NCBI RefSeq assembly: GCF_000801295.1
Contig: NZ_AP012978.1
Span: 2,046,001-2,110,000, forward strand
Source of the DNA: an endosymbiont of unidentified scaly snail isolate Monju
GTDB lineage: Bacteria; Pseudomonadota; Gammaproteobacteria; Chromatiales; Chromatiaceae
Length of the DNA: 64,000 bases
Direction of reading: 5' to 3'
Numbering within the stretch: the stretch's first letter is position 1; the number at the start of each line of letters is the position of its first letter. A model generated the notes under the pieces. That model had not been told where the DNA came from. It ran no database searches and saw only the letters and a list, made by a program, of their open reading frames with translations. Below are positions 30,452 through 38,930 of this stretch, one piece after another. The position numbers and the translations under genes were made by a program.

Positions 30452-31498
30452 TCAGGGGGCCAGGGCGGTCAATGCGGCCATGATGTCCGAGGCCTCCAGG
30501 CCCTCGAAGGCCGCACGCTCGAACAGGGTGAAGCTGCCGGCCAGCTCCGACCAGGCGAAGCCGCCGCTCCATTCCGGCAAGGGATGCTGCCCCTGGAAAC
30601 GGCGGCGCAGCAGGTACAGCCGCCCGGGGCGATAGAGCAGGTTGAAGGCGTGATTGTCCCGGTAACAGGTCTCGACCGCCTCCCAGGCGGCAGCCTCGTC
30701 ATCCAGCCGAAGACAGGGCACGGGATAGTCCTCGGTGCCGCCGTTGTGCGACCAGCGCGCGTCTTCCACCGGATAGATCCCGCCTTCTTCCAGCACGAAA
30801 CTCTGGAAATGCTGGTGGTTGACCGAGGCGAAGGCGCCGTAGGCGTTGAAGCCGAAGCCCAGCCCCGGCAGCTGCTCGCCCGCCCTCTCGCATAGCCGCC
30901 AGACCAGCCCGTGGGCCACACGATCGAGCACCTGTGGACGACAGGCCTTCGGTTCGATCAGCAACAGCCCGTGCAGCGGCGCGAAGGGAAACTTGTTGTA
31001 GAGCAGGCGGCAGGATTGCCCTTCCAGTTCGCCTTCCCAGAGGATCTCCTTGCGCAGGAAGGGCCGGTCAAAATGAAAACCCGCCGGATCGAAGGGCCGT
31101 TGCAGGCTGTCGATCACCGCGTCAGCCATGCGTGGCGGACGCAGGGCGCGCAGCAGATTGTATTGCAGCTGCCAGGGGCCGGTCGCGCGCCATTCGGTCG
31201 AGGGCAAGGCCTCCAGTCCCAGCAGGGCCAGGCGCAGGAACACCGCCACGTCGTCCTCGGCATCCACCGGCCGGGCGCCACGCGCCAGGGTCTCACGCAG
31301 CGCGTGGCGATGCCGCACGAAACGCGCCACCAGCGCTCGCCACAGGCGCTCACGCAGGGCCGGCTCGTGGGTGGTATTGGCCAACACCAGGATGAATACC
31401 CCCAGCCCGTCGTGGTCCGTCAGCATGCGCTCCAGCCCGTCGCCGAAGGCCTCTGTGAAGACGGTGCGATCCCGCCAGAACACCGGTAGCTCAGTCAT
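30452..31498 (-). CDS. HIT-superfamily nucleotide phosphorylase-like protein
   Basis: A 348-residue protein. The central part resembles HIT/GalT-type nucleotidyl transferases: [17 protein letters not shown] and the catalytic-type triad region [12 protein letters not shown], closest in style to GDP-L-galactose phosphorylase and ATP adenylyltransferase. Substrate unknown. The start at 31498 overlaps the yidD stop by 8 bp, so it is translationally linked to yidD. Its start could alternatively be four codons earlier. Confidence 0.65.
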   Translation of the reverse strand: MTELPVFWRDRTVFTEAFGDGLERMLTDHDGLGVFILVLANTTHEPALRERLWRALVARFVRHRHALRETLARGARPVDAEDDVAVFLRLALLGLEALPSTEWRATGPWQLQYNLLRALRPPRMADAVIDSLQRPFDPAGFHFDRPFLRKEILWEGELEGQSCRLLYNKFPFAPLHGLLLIEPKACRPQVLDRVAHGLVWRLCERAGEQLPGLGFGFNAYGAFASVNHQHFQSFVLEEGGIYPVEDARWSHNGGTEDYPVPCLRLDDEAAAWEAVETCYRDNHAFNLLYRPGRLYLLRRRFQGQHPLPEWSGGFAWSELAGSFTLFERAAFEGLEASDIMAALTALAP

Positions 31499-31730
31499 GA
31501 CGATGCGCATGCTCCGGCGGTTCGGGCACCGGGTCCACTCCACCTTCGTGCCAGGGATGGCAACGCGAGACGCGACGGATGCCCAGCCACAGGCCACGCA
31601 ACGGCCCCCATTTTTCCATCGCCTCGATGGTGTAGGCCGAGCAGCTTGGGTAGTAACGGCAGTTGTTGCCCAGCACCGGGCTGATCAACAGTTGGTAGGC
31701 GCGCACCAGCGCGATGAGAAAGCGTTTCAT
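31491..31730 (-). CDS. yidD: membrane protein insertion efficiency factor YidD
   Basis: A 79-residue amphipathic protein with the invariant cluster [16 protein letters not shown] and RCHPWHEGG. It helps YidC insert inner-membrane proteins. Normally it lies between rnpA and yidC; here it is detached from that locus and overlaps a HIT-like gene. The proline/histidine-rich tail is normal for the family. Confidence 0.95.
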   Translation of the reverse strand: MKRFLIALVRAYQLLISPVLGNNCRYYPSCSAYTIEAMEKWGPLRGLWLGIRRVSRCHPWHEGGVDPVPEPPEHAHRHD

Positions 31731-31749
31731 GCACGCATTCTACCCGCAG

Positions 31750-31755
31750 TAGAAT
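31750..31755 (+). promoter_or_regulatory. -10 element (TAGAAT) six bases before a start codon
   Basis: TAGAAT is followed by GCGCTG and the ATG at 31762, the spacing expected of a leaderless transcript. A weak TTCATG lies 18 bp upstream. Confidence 0.45.
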
Positions 31756-31761
31756 GCGCTG

Positions 31762-32325
31762 ATGAACGGCAGCCTGTACCTGTTTCCCACCTGTCCCGAG
31801 GCCGCGCCCGACCCGGCCCCGGTGCTTGCCGCCCTCGAGGCCCTGCAAGTGGCCGGCACACCACTGGCCGAGACGGTCGGCAAGCGGGTATTTCACGCCG
31901 GTGAGGGCTTTGCACGCGAGGTGATCTTCGCCGGCTGCTCGCCGCACTTGCGCTTCGAAGCCGCACACGCCAACGACCGTGACTTCTGCCACCTCGCCCT
32001 GCACGGCCCACTACCAACCCCCCGGCTGTTCACCGGCCCCCGCACCGGCAGGCCGCGCTGCCCGAGTTGTCGCGCCCGCCTCGACGACTGGCGCGAGCGC
32101 GCCGTCGCGCCACTCTCGACACTGCCCTGCCCGGCCTGCGAGGCGGCCTGCCGGGCCATCGATCTCGACTGGCGGCAACAGGCCGCGATCGGGCGGCTGC
32201 TGGTGGAACTGCGCAACGTGTTTCCCGGCGAGGCCACGCCCAGCGATCGGCTGCTCGCGGCACTGCACAAGGCCACAGGGATCGACTGGCGTTACGGCTG
32301 GGCAGCAATGAGCGAAGCGCCCTGA
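31762..32325 (+). CDS. unknown protein with a zinc-ribbon-like cysteine pair set
   Basis: A 187-residue cytoplasmic protein I do not recognise. It starts MNGSLYLFPTC. It has a central CPSCRARL and, about 30 residues later, CPACEAAC, an arrangement suited to binding one zinc. The C-terminal part is helical, ending in WRYGWAAM. No ribosome site is visible and a -10 box lies directly upstream. Divergent from yidD and convergent with the diguanylate cyclase. Confidence 0.7.
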   Translation: MNGSLYLFPTCPEAAPDPAPVLAALEALQVAGTPLAETVGKRVFHAGEGFAREVIFAGCSPHLRFEAAHANDRDFCHLALHGPLPTPRLFTGPRTGRPRCPSCRARLDDWRERAVAPLSTLPCPACEAACRAIDLDWRQQAAIGRLLVELRNVFPGEATPSDRLLAALHKATGIDWRYGWAAMSEAP

Positions 32326-32326
32326 T

Positions 32327-33799
32327 TCAGGCGCTGCGCACCTCGGCACCGGCCGGCGGATCGGCCAGCACGCAACGGTTCTTGCCGGCACGCTTGGCCT
32401 GGTACATGGCCTGATCCGCGCGTTCGAACAACTGCTCGGCCGTCTCTCCCGGCCCGGCCACCGCCACCCCGCCGGAAAGCGTGATCTTCACCGGCTTGTT
32501 GTGCGAATGCATGCCGGCCTGCTCGACCTGACGGCGCATCATGTCGGCCACCTTGAGCGCGGCCTCACCATCGGCGCCCGGCAGCAGGCCGACGATCTCC
32601 TCGCCGCCGTAACGGGCGAGGAAATCGGTCTCGCGCAGGCTCTCGGCGAGGATCTTCCCGATCAGCGCCAGCGCGCGGTCACCGGCCTTGTGCCCGAACA
32701 CGTCGTTGATCTGCTTGAAGTCGTCCACATCGAAGACCACCAGCGCAAGCGGGGTACCAAAGCGTCGCCAGCGCGCCAGTTCCTCGTCGATGCGTGCCTC
32801 GAAGGCGCGCCGGTTGGGCAGGCCGGTGAGCGGATCGCGCATCGCCTGCTGGCGGGTCTCCTCGACCTGACGGCGCAGGTCGAAGGCCTCGCGTTCCAGG
32901 GCCTCCAGCTGGCGCTTCATCAGTGCCGCCTGCTGCTCGGCCTGCACGTCACGCTGTGCCTCGTCCTTGATATGGGTGGCCACATGCTGCTGGATGCGGT
33001 CGAGGGTCTGAATGACCTGTTCACGCAACTGCGCCAGCCCCTGGTTCTCCTCCATGCGGGCGGACAGCCCCCCGACCTCGCTGCTCACCGCACGCCCCAG
33101 ACGCATCCCGCTCTCGCGCGAGGCTCGGCGGCGCTCGCTGTCGCCGAGCATGTAGTCGTCCAGCGCCTCGAGGCGCTCGCTGAGCTGGGCCAGGAACACG
33201 CTGGAGGCCTCGGCGTCGCGATGCGCGCGATCCAGCGCGGTGGCCGCCATGTTGCCGATCTCGCGCACGACTTCCACCCAAGCGTCGCGTGGCGCCCCCT
33301 CGGCCAGTTGCTCGCGCAGGGCATCGACCCGCTGGCGCATGTCGTCCGGCCAGTCGATGGCATCGATGACCTCACGCAGCAAGGCGTTCGGATCACTCTG
33401 CCCGCCTCGGTGCAACAGACGCCCGAGCAGGCCGCTGCCAGCCTCCCTCGTGGTGTCCTGCCGAGCCTCGGCCTGCTGTTCACCAAACAGCAGGGCCGCC
33501 AGTTCGTCGAGCTGGCGCTCGAACAGGTCGCCCTGGACCCGGTCGTCCTGCGCCTTGAGCAGGGCATCGCCCAGCTCCTGGGCCTGTTCGATCAGGCGTT
33601 CCGGGGTGCCTTTCTTGACTGCCTTGCGCAGGCGTGACAGATGCGGGTCGAGCAGCGGGTCGAGGCCGGTGGTGGCCACGCACAGGCGCGAGATCAGGCG
33701 CAGCAGTTCGCGCTCGGCCTCCTGACGGCGCTTCTCCTCGCCATCGAGCTGCTCGGCCAGCTGCAGATAGCGATCACGCCACTTTTCCTGATCACTCAT
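32327..33799 (-). CDS. diguanylate cyclase (GGDEF domain)
   Basis: A 490-residue cytoplasmic protein. Residues 1 to about 320 are helical and rich in charged heptads, likely a coiled-coil sensor or dimerisation part. The C-terminal GGDEF domain starts at DPLTGLPNRRAFE and has the active-site variant GGEEI (Gly398-Gly399). An RxxD inhibitory site (RETD) precedes it, implying c-di-GMP feedback. No membrane segment is seen, so the input signal is unknown. It ends 2 bp from the convergent unknown gene. Confidence 0.93.
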   Translation of the reverse strand: MSDQEKWRDRYLQLAEQLDGEEKRRQEAERELLRLISRLCVATTGLDPLLDPHLSRLRKAVKKGTPERLIEQAQELGDALLKAQDDRVQGDLFERQLDELAALLFGEQQAEARQDTTREAGSGLLGRLLHRGGQSDPNALLREVIDAIDWPDDMRQRVDALREQLAEGAPRDAWVEVVREIGNMAATALDRAHRDAEASSVFLAQLSERLEALDDYMLGDSERRRASRESGMRLGRAVSSEVGGLSARMEENQGLAQLREQVIQTLDRIQQHVATHIKDEAQRDVQAEQQAALMKRQLEALEREAFDLRRQVEETRQQAMRDPLTGLPNRRAFEARIDEELARWRRFGTPLALVVFDVDDFKQINDVFGHKAGDRALALIGKILAESLRETDFLARYGGEEIVGLLPGADGEAALKVADMMRRQVEQAGMHSHNKPVKITLSGGVAVAGPGETAEQLFERADQAMYQAKRAGKNRCVLADPPAGAEVRSA

Positions 33800-33806
33800 G
33801 GCGACC

Positions 33807-34613
33807 TCAGGCGGCCAGATGGATACGCTCGGGGATCAGCAGCTCCACACACACGGGGAGGTGGTCGCTCAGCGGGTAGTCGAGTACCCGGGCATTGAGC
33901 ACCTGCAGGGAATCGGAGACCAGGATGTGGTCGATACGCCGCACCGGACGCCAGCTGGGGAAGGTCGGCTTGCTGCAACCCGGTTCACGCAGGCCATTGT
34001 GTTCGACGAAATGCCGAAATTCGGTGGTGTCGCAACTGGTATTGAGATCACCCATCACCACCACGTGTTCGGCATGGCGCAGGCGTTCGGCGATAAAGTC
34101 GAGCTGGCGACGCCGGTGCCGCCGCGACAGTGCCAGGTGCAGAGTGCAGACATGCAAGGCGTCGTCACCCTCACCAAACTCCAGCACCATGGCGCCACGG
34201 CCGTTACCGGGAGGCAGGCGATATTTGCTGACCCGGGTCGGCGCAAGGCGACTCAGAAAGCCGTTGCTGTTCTGCGCGATCATGCCGATGTCGCGGTTGA
34301 CCTGCCGGTACCAGTAGGGATAGCCGGCACGGTGCGCCAGGTACTCGGTCATGTCGAGAAACCCGCTGCGCAGGCTGCCGGCATCGACCTCCTGCAGCCC
34401 CATCAGGTCGTAACCACGCAGCATCTGCGCGATCCGGTCCAGATTGTGGATGCGATGCCGGCTGGGCAGCACGTGCCGCCAGCCCTTGGTGAGATAGTCC
34501 CGGAACTGGCTGGTATCGATCCCGGCCTGGATGTTGTAACTCAGCAAACGCAGGCGCTGGCCGGCGCTCAGGCTGGAAGGAGTATCGATACTGGCGGTTT
34601 CCGATCTGTCCAT
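33807..34613 (-). CDS. endonuclease/exonuclease/phosphatase family protein
   Basis: A 268-residue member of the EEP fold. It has the N-terminal LRLLSYNIQAGI, the metal glutamate in GLQEVDAG, HLALSRRHRRRQ, MGDLN, and the C-terminal RIDHILVSD and LSDHLPV histidine. The substrate could be nucleic acid or a phospholipid/phosphodiester. It lies 7 bp upstream of the cyclase and 5 bp after dsbA, so the three may form one transcript. Confidence 0.88.
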   Translation of the reverse strand: MDRSETASIDTPSSLSAGQRLRLLSYNIQAGIDTSQFRDYLTKGWRHVLPSRHRIHNLDRIAQMLRGYDLMGLQEVDAGSLRSGFLDMTEYLAHRAGYPYWYRQVNRDIGMIAQNSNGFLSRLAPTRVSKYRLPPGNGRGAMVLEFGEGDDALHVCTLHLALSRRHRRRQLDFIAERLRHAEHVVVMGDLNTSCDTTEFRHFVEHNGLREPGCSKPTFPSWRPVRRIDHILVSDSLQVLNARVLDYPLSDHLPVCVELLIPERIHLAA

Positions 34614-34618
34614 CTATC

Positions 34619-35260
34619 TCATTCACTTTCTTCCTGGCGTTCCCTGCGAACGCGCTCCGCCAGGAAATCGGCCAGTTCAATCATTCCTTTAAAGTCCAGT
34701 CCGCGCCCGCTGCGATAACGGCCGTCGATCACCAGCGAAGGCACGGCACGCACCCCGTAACGACGCATCAGCGCGGCCGCCCGGTTGGTGCGCGTGGCCA
34801 CCGCGAAGGAGTTCATGGCCTGGCGGAACTTGTCGATGTCCACCCCCTGTCCGCGCAGGAAGGCCTCGATGGCATCCTGGTCCTTGAGACGATTGCGCTT
34901 CTCGTGGATCTCGTTGAAGAAGGCCGCATGCACCCGGTCCAGTTCACCCATGGCCTGCAGGGCATAGTAGACCTTGGCATGCAGATTGGCGACACCGCCG
35001 AACATGGCGGGCACGCGCACGAATTCCACATCGTCCGGCTTGTTGGCCAGCCAGTTCTTGACGAAGGGCTCGAAGTGATAGCAATGGGGGCAGGTCCACA
35101 TGAAGAACTCGATGACCTCGATCTTGTCGCCGGGCTTGCCCACTGGCGGTTCGGGCAGCAGCACCTCGTAGTGGGTGTTCTCCTCGAACTCGACTGCCAC
35201 GGCAAGCGATGCCAGAGACAGTAGCGCGGATGCGAACAGAAGCTTTGCCAGATGTTTCAC
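34619..35260 (-). CDS. dsbA: thiol:disulfide interchange protein DsbA
   Basis: Periplasmic oxidase that introduces disulfides. The 213 residues comprise a signal peptide (cleaved after about residue 22), a thioredoxin fold with FFMWTCPHCYHFE (Cys57, Cys60; the CPHC dipeptide of DsbA), and the cis-proline in VRAVPSLV. It neighbours two c-type cytochromes, whose maturation also needs periplasmic thiol control. Confidence 0.96.
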   Translation of the reverse strand: MKHLAKLLFASALLSLASLAVAVEFEENTHYEVLLPEPPVGKPGDKIEVIEFFMWTCPHCYHFEPFVKNWLANKPDDVEFVRVPAMFGGVANLHAKVYYALQAMGELDRVHAAFFNEIHEKRNRLKDQDAIEAFLRGQGVDIDKFRQAMNSFAVATRTNRAAALMRRYGVRAVPSLVIDGRYRSGRGLDFKGMIELADFLAERVRRERQEESE

Positions 35261-35400
35261 GTTTTCGACTCCCTATAGGTTCTCGTTGCCCGTTCCGGGA
35301 CCAGGCCCCTGCTATCAGTTTAGCCAGCTCGCCGGGGCGGATCACTGCCTTGGAACCCCGGTCCCGCCTGGAGTTCCTGTCAACTCCTGCCGTTTATACG

Positions 35401-35425
35401 AAAAAGGCGGCCCAGCGGCCGCCTC
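35401..35425 (-). terminator. terminator of the cytochrome c4 gene
   Basis: On the minus strand, a 7-bp GC stem (GGCGGCC/GGCCGCC, loop of about four bases) is followed by TTTTT. It lies about 30 bp after the cytochrome c4 stop. Confidence 0.85.
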
Positions 35426-35456
35426 TTTACTCACGCGATGTATGCGGATCGCCGGA

Positions 35457-36062
35457 TCACTGCAGGCCCTGGACGTACTGGGCAACCGCCTCGATCTCTG
35501 CATCGGTCAGCTTGCTGGCGACCCCACGCATCATGGAACCCGCATCGTTGCTACGCGCACCACTGCGGAAGGCCTTGAGCTGCTTGACGACATAACCGGC
35601 ATGCTGACCCTTCAGCGCGGGGAACTTCGCCTGCGGGTTGCCGGCCCCGGTGGGCGAGTGACAGGCCGCGCAGGCCGCCACGCCGGAGGTGGCGTTGCCG
35701 GCGCGATAGATCGTCTGGCCCAGCTCCAGCTTGTCTTCGGCCGTCTTGCCCGGCTTGACCTTCTGGCTGGAGAAATAGGCAGCCAGGTTGGCCATGTCCT
35801 GTTCGCTCAACGGCGCCACCATGGCGGTCATGGTGGGATCCTTGCGCTTGCCGCTCTTGAAGTCCTGCAACTGCTTGAGCAGGTAGTTCTCGTGCTGACC
35901 GGCCAGCTTGGAGAAATTGGCAGCCACGCTGTTGCCATCTGCACCGTGACAGCCGGCACAGGTACCGGACTTGGCCTGACCGGCAGCGGCATCACCTGCG
36001 GACATGGCCGGCGCGGCGACCACACAAGAGATCATGGATACGGCGAACAATACTTTTTTCAT
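35457..36062 (-). CDS. dihaem cytochrome c4
   Basis: A periplasmic two-haem electron carrier of 201 residues. The signal peptide ends near residue 23, and two class I domains follow, with haem motifs CAGCH and CAACH, each with downstream methionine candidates (DPTMTAMV and GSMMRGV). Cytochrome c4 feeds cbb3-type oxidases in many proteobacteria. The start at 36062 removes an unlikely upstream extension. A clear terminator follows. Confidence 0.95.
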   Translation of the reverse strand: MKKVLFAVSMISCVVAAPAMSAGDAAAGQAKSGTCAGCHGADGNSVAANFSKLAGQHENYLLKQLQDFKSGKRKDPTMTAMVAPLSEQDMANLAAYFSSQKVKPGKTAEDKLELGQTIYRAGNATSGVAACAACHSPTGAGNPQAKFPALKGQHAGYVVKQLKAFRSGARSNDAGSMMRGVASKLTDAEIEAVAQYVQGLQ

Positions 36063-36172
36063 GGCTTTCCCCACAAAATCAAAAAACCGAATTGGCAAAT
36101 CAGAGCGCAATTATAAGGAAATTCTGATGTAACTGCCAATCCACACGCGACTTCGCGCACGCCATCCGGTCT

Positions 36173-36198
36173 GTTCGGCCCGGGGACGGGCCTCCTAC
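36173..36198. repeat. REP palindrome (type A) at the end of the monohaem cytochrome gene
   Basis: One type A unit, inverted, with head GTAGGAG at 36192-36198 and tail CGAAC. The TAG of the head is the stop codon of the cytochrome gene at 36195-36197. Confidence 0.85.
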
Positions 36199-36503
36199 TG
36201 GAGGGTTGCGACATAGGCCGCCACGTTGTCGATGTCGGTATCGCTCAGGCCCTTGGCCATGGCACGCATGGTGGCATTGTCACGCTTGCCTGACTTGAAG
36301 GCCCGCAGTTGCGCAGCGACATAGGCCGCATCCTTGCCGGCGAGCGGCGGATACCCCAGGGCAGCATTGCCCGTCCCATCCGGCCCGTGACAGCCCGCGC
36401 AGACGACGAAGCGTGCCTTGCCCGCGGCCAGGTCCGCCGCGCCAGCATATCCCGCGTGAGCGAACAGGGCAGCACAGATCATCATGACGAGTGGTTTGTT
36501 CAT
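36195..36503 (-). CDS. monohaem c-type cytochrome (c5/c553-like)
   Basis: A 102-residue exported cytochrome with a signal peptide (about residues 1-21), a single VCAGCHGPDG haem site and a methionine-containing ATMRAMAKGLSD segment, similar to a single domain of cytochrome c4. The start at 36503 follows a GAGAGAGAGCGG purine run. The stop codon is donated by a REP element. It is upstream of cytochrome c4 on the same strand but separated by 132 bp. Confidence 0.88.
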   Translation of the reverse strand: MNKPLVMMICAALFAHAGYAGAADLAAGKARFVVCAGCHGPDGTGNAALGYPPLAGKDAAYVAAQLRAFKSGKRDNATMRAMAKGLSDTDIDNVAAYVATLQ

Positions 36504-36549
36504 TCCGCTCTCTCTCCGCCAGCTTGCCAAGACTCTCGCTCCCTGCTGA

Positions 36550-37005
36550 TCAGCGTCGGGTATGGAAATCGTCGAGAATGCGCCAGCTTCGCCCACCACC
36601 TTCGAGGCGCAGGGCAAACTGCCAGTGCATCTGCCTTTGACTGCATACCGGCAGGATAGTTTCGCCTTCCCAGCGCCCCGGGGCCGCAGGTTTCAGGCGC
36701 ACGCGATTGGGGGCCATCGTCATGTTCAGTCCGGTGATATCGCCAGCCAGTGGTCTCCAGTCACCGCGGTCGATGGTCACCACCACGCGCACCGGTTGCA
36801 TCAGCGGCACGGGGCGGGGCGTCAAGGTCAGCGTCAGCACCGCACCATCGGGCAGCGCATGCCGGCAGGGCCCATCCGAAAGATGGCAGGCCAGCGCCGG
36901 CCCGATGCGCGGCACCTCTTCCGGTACCGACAGATACCGTGCGCCAAAAAACCCGGCCAGACCCAGTAACAGCACGCCCCCCAGGGACAACAGGGATCTT
37001 CTCAC
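36550..37005 (-). CDS. membrane-anchored periplasmic protein of unknown function
   Basis: A 151-residue protein with one N-terminal hydrophobic segment (residues 5-23) that anchors or exports it. A beta-rich domain with three cysteines follows (ALACHLSDGPCRHALP and LPVCSQRQMHW). Such small proteins often accompany cytochrome c/Sco-like genes; the family was not recognised. It is upstream of the monohaem cytochrome on the same strand. Confidence 0.65.
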   Translation of the reverse strand: MRRSLLSLGGVLLLGLAGFFGARYLSVPEEVPRIGPALACHLSDGPCRHALPDGAVLTLTLTPRPVPLMQPVRVVVTIDRGDWRPLAGDITGLNMTMAPNRVRLKPAAPGRWEGETILPVCSQRQMHWQFALRLEGGGRSWRILDDFHTRR

Positions 37006-37059
37006 AACTACCTATCTCCCCCATCCGTCTGCCGATGGTTGCAGCCCGGGCACGCCGCG

Positions 37060-37809
37060 TCAAACCTCGCCCTCGGCCCGTGCGCGGCAATCCGCCAGCC
37101 GCGCAATCTCCTCGTTGCTCAGTGCGCGCCAGCGCCCCGGCGCCAGTTCAGGATCCAGCACCACCCCGCCGACCGACTCCCGGTGCAGGCGCAACACCCG
37201 GTTGCCCAGCGCTGCAAACATGCGCCGCACCTGGTGATAGCGCCCTTCGTGCAGGATCACCCGTGCGCGGCGGTCGTCCAGGCGCTCGAGCCGGGCCGGC
37301 CGGGTCGGCCGCTTCTCGCCACGCAGCACGATACCCTCGGCAAAGCACGCCTCGGCCTCTGCCACCAGTGGCTCGGCCAGCTCGGCGACATAGGCCTTGG
37401 CGCAGCCGCGTCGCGGCGAGGTGACCGCGTGCGACCAGTCGCCATCGTCAGTGAGCAGAAGCAGGCCTGTGGTGTCGCGATCGAGTCGACCGACGATATG
37501 CACCCGCGCGGCCAAATCGGGGGGCAGCAAATCGAGCACCGTGGCATGAATGGGGTCGCGCCGCGCACACACCAGTCCGGTCGGCTTGTTCAGCATCAGA
37601 TAGACGGGACCCGCCAGTGCCACCGGCTCGTCACGCCAGCGCACCGCCGCGTCAGGCGGCACGCGCAGCCCGGGGTCGCGCACCACCTCACCGTCGAGGG
37701 TGACGCGCTGCTTGCGGATCTCGATCCCGGCCTGCTTGCGCGACAGGCCGGTGGCCTGCGCCAGCAGGCGGTCGAGACGGATGAACTCGCTGGACGTAGA
37801 TCTGTTCAT
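37060..37809 (-). CDS. RsuA/RluB-type rRNA pseudouridine synthase
   Basis: A 249-residue enzyme. It has an N-terminal S4 RNA-binding domain (RLDRLLAQATGLSRKQA) and a catalytic domain with the active-site aspartate in GRLDRDTTGLLLLT, then HEGRYHQVRRM. Which uridine it modifies (16S U516 or a 23S site) cannot be decided. The start at 37809 is chosen over 37902, which would overlap the divergent gene. Confidence 0.9.
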   Translation of the reverse strand: MNRSTSSEFIRLDRLLAQATGLSRKQAGIEIRKQRVTLDGEVVRDPGLRVPPDAAVRWRDEPVALAGPVYLMLNKPTGLVCARRDPIHATVLDLLPPDLAARVHIVGRLDRDTTGLLLLTDDGDWSHAVTSPRRGCAKAYVAELAEPLVAEAEACFAEGIVLRGEKRPTRPARLERLDDRRARVILHEGRYHQVRRMFAALGNRVLRLHRESVGGVVLDPELAPGRWRALSNEEIARLADCRARAEGEV

Positions 37810-37857
37810 GGCGCGCAAGCATAGCGTTCGCTCAGCCCTGCCGACTACAATATCGCC

Positions 37858-38199
37858 ATGAAATTCTCGCAACTGGCCATCGGACAGCACTTTGCCTGGC
37901 AAGGGCAGACCTGGGTGAAATCCACCCCCCTGCAGGCCGACCCCGTCGAGGGCGGGAAACGGCGGCTGGTGCCGCGCTCGGCTACGGTCGAACCGCTGGA
38001 GGCCGAGTCCGCAGCCGACACCCTGCCGGCATGTCCATCACAGATTCCGCTCGAGCGCCTGGAACAGGCGATGGATGCCTTCGGTCGCGAACTGAGCGAC
38101 ATCGGCAGCGGACTGGACGCCGAGGCGAGCGCCCAGGCCCTGCGCCAGTTGCAGAAAGCCTTCGCCCGGCTGCGCCATCGCCTGGATCTCGACAGATGA
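37858..38199 (+). CDS. small unknown protein heading the lut operon
   Basis: A 113-residue protein with an N-terminal segment MKFSQLAIGQHFAWQGQTWVKSTPLQA, resembling small beta-rich 'required attachment' domains, and a C-terminal helix pair. No cysteine cluster or membrane segment is seen. It overlaps lutA by 4 bp, so it is translationally coupled to it, and diverges from the pseudouridine synthase 48 bp away. Not normally part of lut operons; role unknown. Confidence 0.7.
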   Translation: MKFSQLAIGQHFAWQGQTWVKSTPLQADPVEGGKRRLVPRSATVEPLEAESAADTLPACPSQIPLERLEQAMDAFGRELSDIGSGLDAEASAQALRQLQKAFARLRHRLDLDR

Positions 38200-38930
38200 C
38201 TAAAGAGACGCACGAAATCTATGTCTTCGGCACCTGCCTGATCGATCTGCTGCGCCCGGAGGCCGGGATGGCCGCGCTGCGCCTGCTCGAGCGCGCCGGT
38301 TTCCGCCCCCTCTTTCCGCAGGCGCAAAGCTGTTGCGGCCAGCCGGCCTTCAACAGCGGCTACCGGCACGAGGCTCGGGCGGTGGCACGCGCCCAGCTCG
38401 CGGCCTTCGCGCGCGAGCTGCCGGTCGTGGTGCCCTCAGCCTCCTGCGCCGGCATGATCCGCAACCACTGGCCCGCGCTGTTCGCCGGCGAACCCGAGGA
38501 GGCGCAGGCCCGGGCACTGGCCGCGCGCACCTTCGAGCTGTGCGAGTTTCTCGATCGCGCCGGGCTGGTGCTGCAGGATCGCGGCGAGTCGGTGCGTGTC
38601 GCCCTGCACCATTCGTGCAGCGCGCGCCGCGAGACCCGCACTACCGCCTCCGCCGAGCGCCTGCTCGAGCAGCTGAGTGGCGTCGAGTGCCTGGCGCCTG
38701 CACACGCCGAGGAATGCTGCGGCTTCGGCGGCACCTTCGCCATCAAACAGGACGCCCTCTCGGCGGCGATGGCCGACAGCAAGTGCGACGCCGTGCTCGC
38801 CACCAGTGCCGAACGCCTGCTCTCGCAGGACGCCGGCTGCCTGCTGCACCTGCAGGGCCGGCTGGCGCAGCGCGGTGACACCCTGCCGGTGCAGCACATC
38901 GCCGAGTTCCTGTGGGAGCGCATCGCATGA
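38196..38930 (+). CDS. lutA: L-lactate oxidation iron-sulfur protein LutA (LldE)
   Basis: A 244-residue protein with two CCG domains: QSCCGQPAFNSGY and AEECCGFGGTF. It forms with LutB and LutC a flavin-independent lactate dehydrogenase complex in other bacteria (family knowledge). The ATG at 38196 overlaps the previous stop and the next gene overlaps its own stop, giving a tightly coupled operon. Confidence 0.93.
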   Translation: MTKETHEIYVFGTCLIDLLRPEAGMAALRLLERAGFRPLFPQAQSCCGQPAFNSGYRHEARAVARAQLAAFARELPVVVPSASCAGMIRNHWPALFAGEPEEAQARALAARTFELCEFLDRAGLVLQDRGESVRVALHHSCSARRETRTTASAERLLEQLSGVECLAPAHAEECCGFGGTFAIKQDALSAAMADSKCDAVLATSAERLLSQDAGCLLHLQGRLAQRGDTLPVQHIAEFLWERIA

